Positions 1 through 7,762 are shown, counted from the stretch's first letter. The stretch is DNA of 14,899 bases from an uncultured Prevotellaceae bacterium (GCA_946413885.1 CAMKMK010000032.1:1-14899); one strand, 5' to 3'. Numbers and translations: made by a program. The notes: generated from the letters alone by a model not told the origin.

Positions 1-2
1 CC

Positions 3-953
3 AGTAGTGATGGCAAAGCTGACGTTCATTTCACCGTGAGTGCTGAACATCAGGCTTTGTTCGAGCAGTTGATTCGGGAGAAAGTCCCCCAGTACGAGGC
101 CCAGTTCGGAGTATGCTACAATGTTACTTTCAGCGTGCAGAAATCCAGCACAGACACCTTGGCTGCCAATATGGACAACACGCCTTTCCGTGTTGATGGC
201 AAGTTGCTTTTCCGTCCAGGCGGACATGGTGCTTTGATTCAGAATCTCAATGACCTCTCCAGCGATGTGGTCTTCATTAAGAATATAGATAATGTGGTGC
301 CCGATAAGCTCAAGGAGGATACGGTATTTTGGAAACAGGTGATTGCGGGCGTACTGGTACATGTCCAGAAGCAGGTTTTCCATTATCTGAGACTTCTTGA
401 TAAGGGTGATTTCACCCACGATGAACTGGAAGATATGATTCGTTTCGTTCGCCACACTCTCAATTGCGATTACCCTGCCTTGAAGGAGATGGACGATGCT
501 CAGTTGCTTCAGTTCTTGCGCGAGAAACTCAATCGACCTATCCGCGTGTGTGGTGTGGTTCGTAATGTGGGCGAACCAGGTGGTGGGCCTTTCCTGGCTT
601 ACAATCCGGATGGCAGCGTAAGCTTGCAGATTCTGGAGAGTAGCCAGATCGACAAGAACAATCCTGAGTATATGCGCATGTTCACCGAAGGCACTCATTT
701 CAATCCCGTTGACCTCGTGTGTGCTATTTGCGACTATCAAGGGAAGAAGTTCCAGCTTACCGATTTTGTTGATCCTGCGACAGGTTTCATTTCTTATAAA
801 AGCAAGAGTGGTCGTGAGCTGAAGGCTCTTGAACTTCCTGGTCTCTGGAACGGAGCCATGAGTAACTGGAGCACGTTGATGGTGGAGGTTCCTCTCAGCA
901 CTTTCAATCCAGTCAAGACGGTCAATGATTTGCTTCGAGAGCAGCATCAGTAG
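3..953 (+). CDS. DUF4301 family protein, 5'-truncated by the window edge
   Basis: The frame is open to the first base, so the N-terminus lies outside the window; the GTG at 36 is an internal Val codon (HFTVSAEHQ), not the start. About 316 residues are visible of a family that is usually near 510. Recognised by conserved blocks I know from DUF4301: KPSTDT-like KSSTDT, LLFRPGGHGALIQNLND, FIKNIDNVVPD, RVCGVVRNVGEPGGGPFLAYN, GTHFNPVDLVC, PATGFISYKSKSGRELKAL and the C-terminal FNPVKTVNDLL. The family is conserved in Bacteroidota; its function is unknown. The glycine-rich GGHG followed by NLND and NIDN resembles the nucleotide-sugar pyrophosphorylase fold, which is only an inference. It lies 46 bases upstream of fhs on the same strand. 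Nothing looks broken. Confidence 0.88.
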   Translation, partial: SSDGKADVHFTVSAEHQALFEQLIREKVPQYEAQFGVCYNVTFSVQKSSTDTLAANMDNTPFRVDGKLLFRPGGHGALIQNLNDLSSDVVFIKNIDNVVPDKLKEDTVFWKQVIAGVLVHVQKQVFHYLRLLDKGDFTHDELEDMIRFVRHTLNCDYPALKEMDDAQLLQFLREKLNRPIRVCGVVRNVGEPGGGPFLAYNPDGSVSLQILESSQIDKNNPEYMRMFTEGTHFNPVDLVCAICDYQGKKFQLTDFVDPATGFISYKSKSGRELKALELPGLWNGAMSNWSTLMVEVPLSTFNPVKTVNDLLREQHQ

Positions 954-999
954 TTCCTGTTTTTTGATTTAATTCCTAATTGAAATTCATTTTCTTATC

Positions 1000-2667
1000 A
1001 TGAAGTCAGATATTGAAATTGCTCGTGAGACCAGGCTGGTCCCCATTTCTCAGATTGCTGATAATCTTGGTATTCCAGCTGAAAAGTCGGAACTGTATGG
1101 TCATTATGTTTCCAAGATTTCAGAGTCTCTTATCGACCTTGAGAAAGTTCGTCAGCATAAACTCGTTCTTGTGACGGCCATCACTCCTACCAAAGCCGGT
1201 ATCGGGAAAACTACCGTTAGTGTTGGTTTGTCGCTTGGATTGAATCGTATTGGAAAAAAGGCTATTGTAGCACTTCGTGAGCCTTCTCTGGGACCTTGCT
1301 TTGGCATGAAAGGAGGCGCTGCTGGAGGCGGATATGCCCAAGTGCTTCCGATGGACAAGATTAATCTCCATTTTACAGGTGATTTTCATGCTGTCACCAC
1401 GGCTCACAATATGATTGCCGCTTTGCTTGATAACTATATTTATCAACATCGTAAGGATGGCTTTGCTATGCGTGAGATTCTGTGGAATCGGGTTTTGGAT
1501 ATAAATGACCGTAATCTGCGCCATGTTGTCACAGGTCTTGGAGGCAAGACGGATGGAATCACTATGAAGAGTGGATTCGATATTACACCAGCCAGCGAGA
1601 TTATGGCAATTCTCTGTCTTTCCACCAGTCTGGAGGATCTTCATCGCCGTATCGGTAATGTCCTGATAGGTACCACCATCGATGGAAAACCATTCCGGGT
1701 AAATGATTTAGGAGTCACAGGATCGATATGCGCTTTGCTGAAGGATGCACTTCACCCTAATCTGGTGCAAACCACAGAGAACACTCCTGCTTTCGTGCAT
1801 GGAGGTCCCTTTGCCAACATTGCCCACGGATGCAATAGTGTTCTGGCTACCCGTTTGGCTCTCACTTATGGAGATTATGTTGTTTCAGAAGCAGGATTCG
1901 GTGCTGATTTGGGGGCAGAGAAGTTCTTCGATATCAAATGTCGCAAGAGTGGACTGCAACCTGCTCTCAGCGTTCTGGTGGCAAGTACGCAGGGACTGAA
2001 GATGCATGGAGGTGTTCCCCTTTCGGATATCAAGAATCCTAATATGGAGGGATTGAAGGAGGGATTCAAGAACCTCGACAAACACGTCAAGAATCTTCAA
2101 AGATTTGGCCAGACGGTGATTGTGTGTTTCAATCGTTTCTCATCTGATAGCGACGAGGAGATTCGCGTCTGTCGCGAACATTGTGCCGAGTTGGGCATAG
2201 GCTTTGCTGTTTGCGATGCATTCAACGACGGTGGCATGGGTGCCGTGGAATTGGCCGAGTTGGTTGTCAAGACGATTGAAGAGCATCCCAGCCAGCCCTT
2301 GCATTATTGTTACGAGGATGACGCCACCGTCGAGGAGAAGGCTCGTGCTGTGGCTTGTGGCATATATGGTGCCGATGATGTCACTTTCTCATCTTCAGCA
2401 AAGGCCATGATAGAGAAAATCAACGAGATGGGCATTTCCCACTATCCCATCTGTATTGCCAAGACCCAGTTCTCCTTCTCAGCCGATCAAAAGGCTTATG
2501 GAGTGCCTGTGGGATTCAAAATCAACGTTCGTGATATCGTCATCAATTGTGGTGCCGAGACGATTGTCCTCATTGCTGGTGATGTCATGCGTATGCCAGG
2601 TCTTCCGTTGTCTCCCCAGGCAGAGCGCATCAATCTGGTGGATGGCGAAATTGTGGGCCTTTCCTAA
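1000..2667 (+). CDS. fhs: Formate-tetrahydrofolate ligase
   Basis: Cytoplasmic enzyme that makes 10-formyl-tetrahydrofolate from formate, THF and ATP, feeding purine and formyl-Met synthesis. The 555-residue length is normal for the family. The P-loop is at residues 62-72 (TPTKAGIGKTT); most family members have GEGKTT, and the Ile in place of Glu is a form I associate with Bacteroides-type Fhs. Next come REPSLGPCFGMKGGAAGGGY and NLHFTGDFHA, both family signatures, then GITMKSGFDITPASEIMAIL and HGGPFANIAHGCNS. The C-terminus ends with MRMPGLP and the usual tail. The start is the ATG preceded by TTCTTATC; there is no clear Shine-Dalgarno sequence, as is common in this phylum. The next gene starts 9 bases after the stop, so they are probably co-transcribed. 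Confidence 0.97.
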   Translation: MKSDIEIARETRLVPISQIADNLGIPAEKSELYGHYVSKISESLIDLEKVRQHKLVLVTAITPTKAGIGKTTVSVGLSLGLNRIGKKAIVALREPSLGPCFGMKGGAAGGGYAQVLPMDKINLHFTGDFHAVTTAHNMIAALLDNYIYQHRKDGFAMREILWNRVLDINDRNLRHVVTGLGGKTDGITMKSGFDITPASEIMAILCLSTSLEDLHRRIGNVLIGTTIDGKPFRVNDLGVTGSICALLKDALHPNLVQTTENTPAFVHGGPFANIAHGCNSVLATRLALTYGDYVVSEAGFGADLGAEKFFDIKCRKSGLQPALSVLVASTQGLKMHGGVPLSDIKNPNMEGLKEGFKNLDKHVKNLQRFGQTVIVCFNRFSSDSDEEIRVCREHCAELGIGFAVCDAFNDGGMGAVELAELVVKTIEEHPSQPLHYCYEDDATVEEKARAVACGIYGADDVTFSSSAKAMIEKINEMGISHYPICIAKTQFSFSADQKAYGVPVGFKINVRDIVINCGAETIVLIAGDVMRMPGLPLSPQAERINLVDGEIVGLS

Positions 2668-2676
2668 GCAACGGTT

Positions 2677-3213
2677 ATGAAAATAGGGATATTCTGTTCT
2701 GCCAATAGTGATCTTGATCCTGATTTCTTCTCCCTTACACGCGAGTTGGGAGCTTGGATGGGAAAGAATGGCCACATGCTGGTTTTCGGAGGATGCAACA
2801 TGGGATTGATGGAATGCATCGCCCAATCCGTTCACGAGGCTGGAGGCAGGACGATAGGTGTCGTTCCTCAGATTATTGAGAAGGGTGGGAGAGTGTCAGA
2901 GTACGTGGATGTCAACGTTGCCTGTGACAATCTCTCCGACCGCAAGGACTTGATGCTTCTTCAGAGCGATGTCATCATAGCCCTTCCTGGTGGCATCGGT
3001 ACGTTGGACGAGATCTTCTCCGTTGCGGCTGCTCACACGATAGGATACCACCATAAACAAGTTATCATCTACAACATGAAAGGTTTCTGGAACCCTACCA
3101 TTCGGATGCTCGATGACCTCCAGTCCCAAGGTGCTATCCGTGGTTCGTGGCGGGATTATATCCAGATTGCCGACTCGTTGGAACAAATACAACTTTTTAT
3201 ATCACAACTATGA
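2677..3213 (+). CDS. LOG family (TIGR00730) nucleoside monophosphate phosphoribohydrolase
   Basis: 178 residues, the usual size for LOG proteins, which in plants and several bacteria cleave N6-substituted AMP (cytokinin ribotides) or plain AMP to base and ribose 5-phosphate. Diagnostic motifs are visible: FGGCNMGLM near residues 37-45, the Arg-Lys pair of LSDRKDLM (R89), and PGGIGTLDE at 104-112, whose Glu112 is the expected catalytic residue with Arg89. There is no signal peptide, so it is cytoplasmic. It starts 9 bases after fhs and its TGA stop overlaps the ATG of the next gene by 4 bases. Together with fhs it suggests a purine-related housekeeping pair. The true substrate cannot be told from sequence; bacterial members are often mislabelled lysine decarboxylases. 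Confidence 0.92.
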   Translation: MKIGIFCSANSDLDPDFFSLTRELGAWMGKNGHMLVFGGCNMGLMECIAQSVHEAGGRTIGVVPQIIEKGGRVSEYVDVNVACDNLSDRKDLMLLQSDVIIALPGGIGTLDEIFSVAAAHTIGYHHKQVIIYNMKGFWNPTIRMLDDLQSQGAIRGSWRDYIQIADSLEQIQLFISQL

Positions 3214-4523
3214 AACACTACATTGTTTTTCTCATGACTTTTGCAGCTGTGCTTTTCTCTGGCAATGCTGCAGCACAAAACAAGGCGGCCAATTACCGCA
3301 TGGATCGTTCACGTCTCAACATTGGGGCCTACATTTTGAAACCCTATGCCCGTTCAGAGCAGCACATCAAGGACATTGCCGACTGCGGCATAGACTTCAT
3401 GACCTGTGTGGATTATGACAAGGGGATGCTGGATCTTTTCAAGAAATACCACGTAGGAGCCGTAGTGAGCGGCGTGGTGCCTGGCTGGTGGGGTGGAGAC
3501 GGCAGCAATGCCGGCACGCTGAAAGACAAGAATCCCTTGGATGCTTATGCCAAGGCTGCCGCTAAATTCCAGGATCATCCAGCCATTTGGGGCATCGACA
3601 TAGGGGATGAGCCATCCGCTTTGGATTTTCCTCATTATGGAAAGGTTTTCGAGAAGGTGAAGGAACTCTTTCCCGCCAATTTCCCCTATCTGAACCTCTA
3701 TCCCAATTATGCTTCCGTATCGCAGAATACAGCCGAGCAGACCGTGAATCAGTTGGGTACCAAGACCTATCAGGAGCATATAGCCCAATACATCAAGCAC
3801 GTGCCTGCCGACTATCTTTGCTATGATTTCTACCTTTATTCCATCAATGTTCCGCTGGCTTACGAGAACCTTCGCGTTGTCTCTGATGCCTGTTTGGGAG
3901 CAGGACGCAGCATGTGGATCGTCTTGCAGGTGAATTCCAACAAGCCAGACAAGTGGATTTCCGAGAATGAGCTTCGTTTCCAGGCTTATACCGCAATGGC
4001 TTTTGGAACAGAGAACATCATTTGGGCTTGCTATACTGCTGGCTGGTGGGATAATAACGTGCTTGATGAGAAAGGCAACAAGACGCAGCAATACGATAAG
4101 TTACGCAAGATAAATGCCGAGCTTCATCGTCTGGGTGAGCCTTACATGAAATACCGTCGCGTCTCCACCGACTTCGTGTCCTTCCAGGGTACCAAATGGT
4201 TGGAAGGAGTCAAGCAGGGCAGTATCCCCACTTTTTCGGATGGCATAGTTACCGACCTTCATTCCACCGATCATGCTCCACTCGTTGTGGGGTCTATGAC
4301 ATCACGTCAAGGTAACGGGGACTACGCGTTCTTTGTCTGTGCTGCCGATGATCCTTATGATGAGCATCCTGCAAGCCATACCCTCACTTTCCAGTCCGAG
4401 GGACGACGCATATCAGCCGCGGGCCCCGATGGACCTGTTCAGGTGAAAGTCGGAACGGATGGCACTTACAGCATCGACATGAAATCCAATCAAGGCATTC
4501 TGATAGAGGCTGTGGTGTACTAA
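3210..4523 (+). CDS. Secreted TIM-barrel protein, probable glycoside hydrolase of unassigned family
   Basis: I chose the ATG at 3210 (437 residues) because it begins a classical signal peptide (MKHYIVFLMTFAAVLFSG, cleavage near NAAA-Q at about residue 22) and overlaps the preceding stop as ATGA. An upstream ATG at 3147 would add 21 unlikely residues and bury the signal. After the signal come barrel-like blocks: LNIGAYILKPYARSEQHIKDI, CGIDFMTCVD, VVPGWWGG, then HPAIWGIDIGDEPSA at about 124-137. The Asp-Glu-Pro of that block (E134) is the kind of strand-4 acid/base seen in clan GH-A enzymes. YLCYDFYLYS (D206) and AFGTENIIWACYTAGWW (E268) are candidate strand 6 to 8 elements. The last 110 residues look like a small beta domain. 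I cannot name the GH family or substrate. It is probably periplasmic or exported. Confidence 0.72.
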   Translation: MKHYIVFLMTFAAVLFSGNAAAQNKAANYRMDRSRLNIGAYILKPYARSEQHIKDIADCGIDFMTCVDYDKGMLDLFKKYHVGAVVSGVVPGWWGGDGSNAGTLKDKNPLDAYAKAAAKFQDHPAIWGIDIGDEPSALDFPHYGKVFEKVKELFPANFPYLNLYPNYASVSQNTAEQTVNQLGTKTYQEHIAQYIKHVPADYLCYDFYLYSINVPLAYENLRVVSDACLGAGRSMWIVLQVNSNKPDKWISENELRFQAYTAMAFGTENIIWACYTAGWWDNNVLDEKGNKTQQYDKLRKINAELHRLGEPYMKYRRVSTDFVSFQGTKWLEGVKQGSIPTFSDGIVTDLHSTDHAPLVVGSMTSRQGNGDYAFFVCAADDPYDEHPASHTLTFQSEGRRISAAGPDGPVQVKVGTDGTYSIDMKSNQGILIEAVVY

Positions 4524-6784
4524 TTTTTCACATAGACTCGTCCGCCCGTCACTTTCTCTTCGGCGTTCAGGCCAGCCCATACCTCGAAGTAGCCTTCTTC
4601 CACACGGAACTGCATGTCGGCGTCCCACAGGGCAAAGCTTCGGTAGGGAATCCCTATCTCCACGTTCTTGCTCTCGCCTGGTTCCAGCGTCACTCGTTTG
4701 AAGGCTGCCAGTTCCTTCATGGGACGGGCTACGGAGGCTATCTCGTCGTGCATGTAGATTTGCACGACCTCATCGCCTGTCCTGTCGCCGGTATTCTTAA
4801 CTGTCATGCTGACACGCAGGGTATCGTCTTTCTCCAGGGTCTCTGGCATCCGGAAATCGCTGTACTCGAAGGTCGTGTAGCTCAGGCCGTAGCCAAAGGG
4901 GTAGAGTGGCTTGCCGTCGTTCTCCACGTATCCGTAGCCGCGTCCGCTGGGTTTGATGGAGTAGTACATCGGATTCTGCCCGATATTCTTGCTCCAGCTC
5001 ATGGGAAGACGACCTCCAGGACAGTATTTTCCCGTCAGCACGTCAGCAATGGCTGTTCCACCCTGTTCGCCAGGGTACCACGCCTCCAGGATGGCAGCCG
5101 CACCATCCGCCCAGTCTGTGATGTCGATCACAGCTCCGTTCTGCAGCACCACAACGACAGGCTTGCCCGTAGCTATCAGGTCGCGCACCATCTGTTCCTG
5201 GTCGATTCTCACATTCGTCACCTGTTGGTCGGCAATGATTTGGGCTCCTGTCACTTCGCGATGTTGGGCCACCTTGCTCGATGGGAGATGGAAGCTGCTG
5301 CGGTCGCTGCCCTCCTCCTCGGTAATGGAGGGGAAGAACACCAGCACGTCACACGTTCGAGCCAGGGGATTGACGTTCTGCCCTGTCTGATTCACGAGGA
5401 CCTCAGCCTTGCCTTCAAAAGCTTTCTTCAGCCCCTCGTAGGGAGTGACACCTCCTTCGCCCCGCCATCCGCCGCGTCCGCCGCTGTAGTCGCCCAGACT
5501 CAGGATGTCGGCAGCTGGACCGTAGAGTCCTATCCGCCTGATGCCTTCCGTCTGGAGGGGCAGGATACCGTTGTTCTTCAGCAGCGTCATCGTCTTGCGG
5601 GCACATTCCTCAGCCAGTTTGCGGTGAGCCTCGTTGCGCACGATCCCGTTGGCCTTCTCAGGGTCAACGTACGGCTCGTCAAAGAGTCCCAGGTCAAATT
5701 TTATGCGCAACACGCGGCGCACACTCTCGTCGAGCGTCTCCTGACTGATTTTCCCTTGGCGCACCAGACTGATGAGGCTGTCGCTCGTGCTGGCCAGTTG
5801 CAGGTCCAGTCCGTTCTCCAAGCATAGGGCAAGTGCTTCTTCCGGCGATTCAGCCATCCGATGCTGGGAATGGACGATGTCCACCCCGCCGTAGTCCGAC
5901 ACCACATATCCCTCGAACCCCCATTCCTTCTTCAGGATGTCTTTCAGAACCCGACTGTTGCAGCTCACGGGCACGCCATCCACCGAGTTGTAGGCTGCCA
6001 TTACCGCACGTGCCCCGCCTTCCTGGATGCAGGCGCGGAAAGGCTCCAGATAGACCTCACGCAACACTCTCCACGAGGTGACAGAGGCATAGGAGTCATG
6101 TCCGCCTTCCCCATAGTTGTCCACGAAATGCTTGGGAGTTGCCACCACGCCGCCTTCCTCCAAGGCCTTCACGTACGCCACGCCCATCTTGCTGTTCACG
6201 AGCACGTCCTCCCCGTAGCTCTCCTGACCACGTCCCCATCGCTGGTCGCGCGTGATGTTCACTACAGGAGCATAGACTTGGCGCACACCTACCGCCCTCA
6301 GCTCCTCAGCCACAACCTGACCCATCCGATGGTACAGACTGTCGTCAAACGTGGCAGCCATCGCGATGCTTTGGGGGAAACACGTCGCATTACCCCATTG
6401 GGCACCGTGCAGTGCCTCGCCATGCTGCAATACGGGTATGCCCCAGCGACTGGCCTCGATGGAGCGTTTCGTGTCCTCGTTGATATGCTCAGCCACCGAA
6501 TGTGCATCATTGGGGATGCCGCCCTCCCAAAGGAAGTGGCCTATGTTGCGCACGTGTCCCTTCTTGTAGTCCCTCTTTTCGTAGAACTCCTTGAAGAACA
6601 GCAGCTGGGCGCTCACCTGATCCACTTTCTCCTCTAAGGACATCCTGCCCAGCAGGTCCTCCACACGCTGCTCTGTGGTGAGGTCCGTTCTCTGGTAACC
6701 ATATTTCTCTCCCTGCCCGGGCTTGCACGCGTACATTAACAATCCCAGTAGGAGAATAAGAAGTGTTTTTGCGTTCGTTCTCAT
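4520..6784 (-). CDS. GH3 beta-glucosidase/xylosidase-type lipoprotein (BglX-like)
   Basis: 754 residues, all three expected domains present. The N-terminus is a lipoprotein signal ending in the lipobox LMYAC (Cys20), so the enzyme is membrane-anchored; a Lys follows the Cys. The GH3 N-terminal barrel runs from about 40 to 370: GRGQESYGED near 184-193, KHF at 218-220, and VVSDYGG with the catalytic nucleophile Asp297. The GH3 C-terminal domain (about 400-635) carries TEEEGSDR, where E491 aligns with the Glu of the usual GEGxDR acid/base motif, and the ending PFGYGLSYTTFEYS. A fibronectin III-like domain follows from about 655 to 740 (VKNTGDRTGDEVVQIYM). GH3 enzymes remove terminal beta-linked glucose or xylose; exact specificity is not readable here. 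It converges on the upstream operon, with overlapping stop codons. Confidence 0.95.
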   Translation of the reverse strand: MRTNAKTLLILLLGLLMYACKPGQGEKYGYQRTDLTTEQRVEDLLGRMSLEEKVDQVSAQLLFFKEFYEKRDYKKGHVRNIGHFLWEGGIPNDAHSVAEHINEDTKRSIEASRWGIPVLQHGEALHGAQWGNATCFPQSIAMAATFDDSLYHRMGQVVAEELRAVGVRQVYAPVVNITRDQRWGRGQESYGEDVLVNSKMGVAYVKALEEGGVVATPKHFVDNYGEGGHDSYASVTSWRVLREVYLEPFRACIQEGGARAVMAAYNSVDGVPVSCNSRVLKDILKKEWGFEGYVVSDYGGVDIVHSQHRMAESPEEALALCLENGLDLQLASTSDSLISLVRQGKISQETLDESVRRVLRIKFDLGLFDEPYVDPEKANGIVRNEAHRKLAEECARKTMTLLKNNGILPLQTEGIRRIGLYGPAADILSLGDYSGGRGGWRGEGGVTPYEGLKKAFEGKAEVLVNQTGQNVNPLARTCDVLVFFPSITEEEGSDRSSFHLPSSKVAQHREVTGAQIIADQQVTNVRIDQEQMVRDLIATGKPVVVVLQNGAVIDITDWADGAAAILEAWYPGEQGGTAIADVLTGKYCPGGRLPMSWSKNIGQNPMYYSIKPSGRGYGYVENDGKPLYPFGYGLSYTTFEYSDFRMPETLEKDDTLRVSMTVKNTGDRTGDEVVQIYMHDEIASVARPMKELAAFKRVTLEPGESKNVEIGIPYRSFALWDADMQFRVEEGYFEVWAGLNAEEKVTGGRVYVKN

Positions 6785-6835
6785 TGGCGTATTTCCTGTT
6801 TTTAGTGTTGTCTTTCACTTGTTTCTTTCACCTTA

Positions 6836-6843
6836 CAAAGGTA
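6836..6843 (-). promoter_or_regulatory. Candidate -7 element for the GH3 gene
   Basis: Read on the minus strand this is TACCTTTG, a full match to the Bacteroidota -7 consensus TAnnTTTG. It would give a leader of roughly 45 bases before the ATG at 6784. I do not see a good TTTG at the expected -33 distance, so the promoter is weak or depends on an activator. Confidence 0.5.
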
Positions 6844-6935
6844 CAAAAAAAATCCCATATTCCACCCATTTCAGTTGTTAATATAACTTAAATTCCGAGA
6901 GAAAAAGAACCATCTCCCACCAATCCAATACGTTG

Positions 6936-7007
6936 TCCGAGAATTCGGATGACTCGGAGAAGTCGGATTATTCCGATTCCTCAGAGTTCTCGGATTACTC
7001 TGATTTT
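6936..7007. repeat. Degenerate 9-bp tandem repeat, 8 units
   Basis: The pentamer TCnGA starts at 6936, 6945, 6954, 6963, 6972, 6981, 6990 and 6999, an exact 9-base period through eight units. The third base varies (C,G,G,G,C,A,G,T), the sixth base is only G or T, and the last three vary freely. Read in the plus-strand frame this is Ser-(Glu/Asp)-x eight times (SEN SDD SEK SDY SDS SEF SDY SDF). The frame is open from 6882 to about 7223 but has no ATG, only a TTG at 6933, so I do not call a gene. Confidence 0.8.
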
Positions 7008-7115
7008 CTCTTCTCTGGTAAAATGGGATGTGGCGATGTACAGGCACTCCGTCTTGGTCAGTTCGTAGCAGGGCACCGTCTTCGTTCCACCATTGGGCAA
7101 ATCGTAGGTTCTTTG

Positions 7116-7139
7116 CAAGAGCGCAAATTTGCGCCCTTG
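7116..7139. repeat. 24-bp palindrome with a perfect 14-bp core
   Basis: The core GCGCAAATTTGCGC (7121-7134) is a perfect palindrome. CAAG (7116-7119) and CTTG (7136-7139) extend it, with a single mismatched pair at 7120/7135. It lies in the gene-free stretch between the GH3 gene and the efflux operon. It could be a binding site for a dimeric regulator or part of a dispersed repeat. Confidence 0.6.
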
Positions 7140-7240
7140 TACTTTTCTCCCATGCTGGCTCCATCTTCGGGCGGTATCCTGACCTGGAGGAGGCTTATTC
7201 TATCGTACATTCCATTAGAATGATTTACAGTAATCCTAAA

Positions 7241-7316
7241 ACCACGTGGTATTTTCTAGTGAGCCGAAACCACTCCCTCGAAACAGGGAAGTGGTTTTTG
7301 GTTTCATCCCACGTGG
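7241..7316. repeat. Paired CCACGTGG palindromes flanking a hairpin
   Basis: ACCACGTGGT is a perfect 10-bp palindrome at 7241-7250, and its 8-bp centre CCACGTGG recurs at 7309-7316. They bracket the hairpin at 7267-7297 almost evenly (17 bases before it, 11 after). Because each is self-complementary, the two copies can also pair with each other and close an outer stem around the hairpin. Confidence 0.55.
7267..7299 (+). terminator. Terminator-like hairpin
   Basis: AAACCACT-CCCT (7267-7278) pairs with AGGGAAGTGGTTT (7285-7297) around a 6-base loop, with one bulged base. The stem is followed by a T-run (7295-7299) in the plus direction, which has the form of an intrinsic terminator. It sits inside a divergent intergenic region, where no annotated transcript should end, so either a small transcript runs into it or it has another role. 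Confidence 0.4.
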
Positions 7317-7431
7317 CTATACCAGATTGCTTAATATTGCACTATGTTCTTTTGCATAAATGTTACTTTGTTCCTTTGTCACTTTGTCTTTTTCACCACT
7401 CTCAAGTTCTTCCCCTTTGCTATATATACAG

Positions 7432-7460
7432 ACCTGACAGAACGATTCGTTCGGTCAGGT
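7432..7460. repeat. 29-bp hairpin
   Basis: ACCTGAC (7432-7438) pairs with GTCAGGT (7454-7460), and inside it GAACG (7440-7444) pairs with CGTTC (7448-7452) around the loop ATT, leaving one A/G mismatch. The inner GAACG/CGTTC motif is the same as in the arms of the larger inverted repeat that starts 49 bases downstream. Confidence 0.6.
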
Positions 7461-7508
7461 TCCGAGGGAGGCACACCCACTGAATGCCATGTATATCCTT
7501 CCTGCCAG

Positions 7509-7646
7509 CGAACGAACGAACAGTTGAACAGTTTGTGTGAGAAAAGTGAGAGGAATGTTATAATTATATATATATATATATATATATATAATTATCCCTC
7601 TATGTCCATTCGCACAAAATAATTGTTCGAACTGTTCGTTCGTTCG
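7509..7646. repeat. 138-bp inverted-repeat element with (AT)n core, MITE-like or long hairpin
   Basis: The ends are perfect 17-bp inverted repeats: CGAACGAACGAACAGTT (7509-7525) and its reverse complement (7630-7646). Pairing continues inward with short bulges: GAACA/TGTTC, TTTGTG/CACAAA, AGAGG/CCTCT. It closes on a perfect 36-bp palindrome (7560-7595) made mostly of alternating A and T. I count about 50 possible base pairs. There is no transposase and I see no clear target-site duplication, so mobility is not shown. Confidence 0.75.
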
Positions 7647-7730
7647 GCTGAGTCATGAAAACCCTTAACTCATCCTCCTCATCCTCGGAAAAAACTTTTT
7701 GCATTTTCTCCTATTTTTTCTTCCAAATCA

Positions 7731-7762
7731 TTTGCGTATGTGAGAAAAAAGTTGTAACTTTA
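7731..7762 (+). promoter_or_regulatory. Candidate promoter of the dead signal-peptide gene
   Basis: TTTG at 7731-7734, a 20-base spacer, then TAACTTTA at 7755-7762, one mismatch from the Bacteroidota TAnnTTTG element. Transcription would start near 7769, about 40 bases before the ATG at 7809. Confidence 0.5.

Noticed and set aside
3147..3209. Longer N-terminus for the secreted barrel protein
   Set aside because: It would overlap the LOG gene by 67 bases and place a signal peptide 21 residues inside the protein. The ATGA overlap at 3210 is more natural.
4748..6637. Long plus-strand frames opposite the GH3 gene
   Set aside because: They are antisense shadows of a well-supported GH3 gene whose catalytic motifs are intact.
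6871..7164. Minus-strand open frame of 97 residues upstream of the GH3 gene
   Set aside because: No recognisable domain, it crosses the GH3 -7 element, the 9-bp repeat and the 24-bp palindrome, and the repeat's variation pattern fits the other strand better.
7344..7622. Plus-strand open frame with a hydrophobic start
   Set aside because: It runs straight through the 29-bp hairpin and the AT core (giving an Ile-Tyr repeat), and has no conserved motif or promoter. It is an accident of AT-rich repeat DNA.
7432..7646. Integron attC site or insertion sequence
   Set aside because: No integrase or transposase, no attC core sites, and no visible target duplication. A MITE remains possible, so it is listed as a repeat only.
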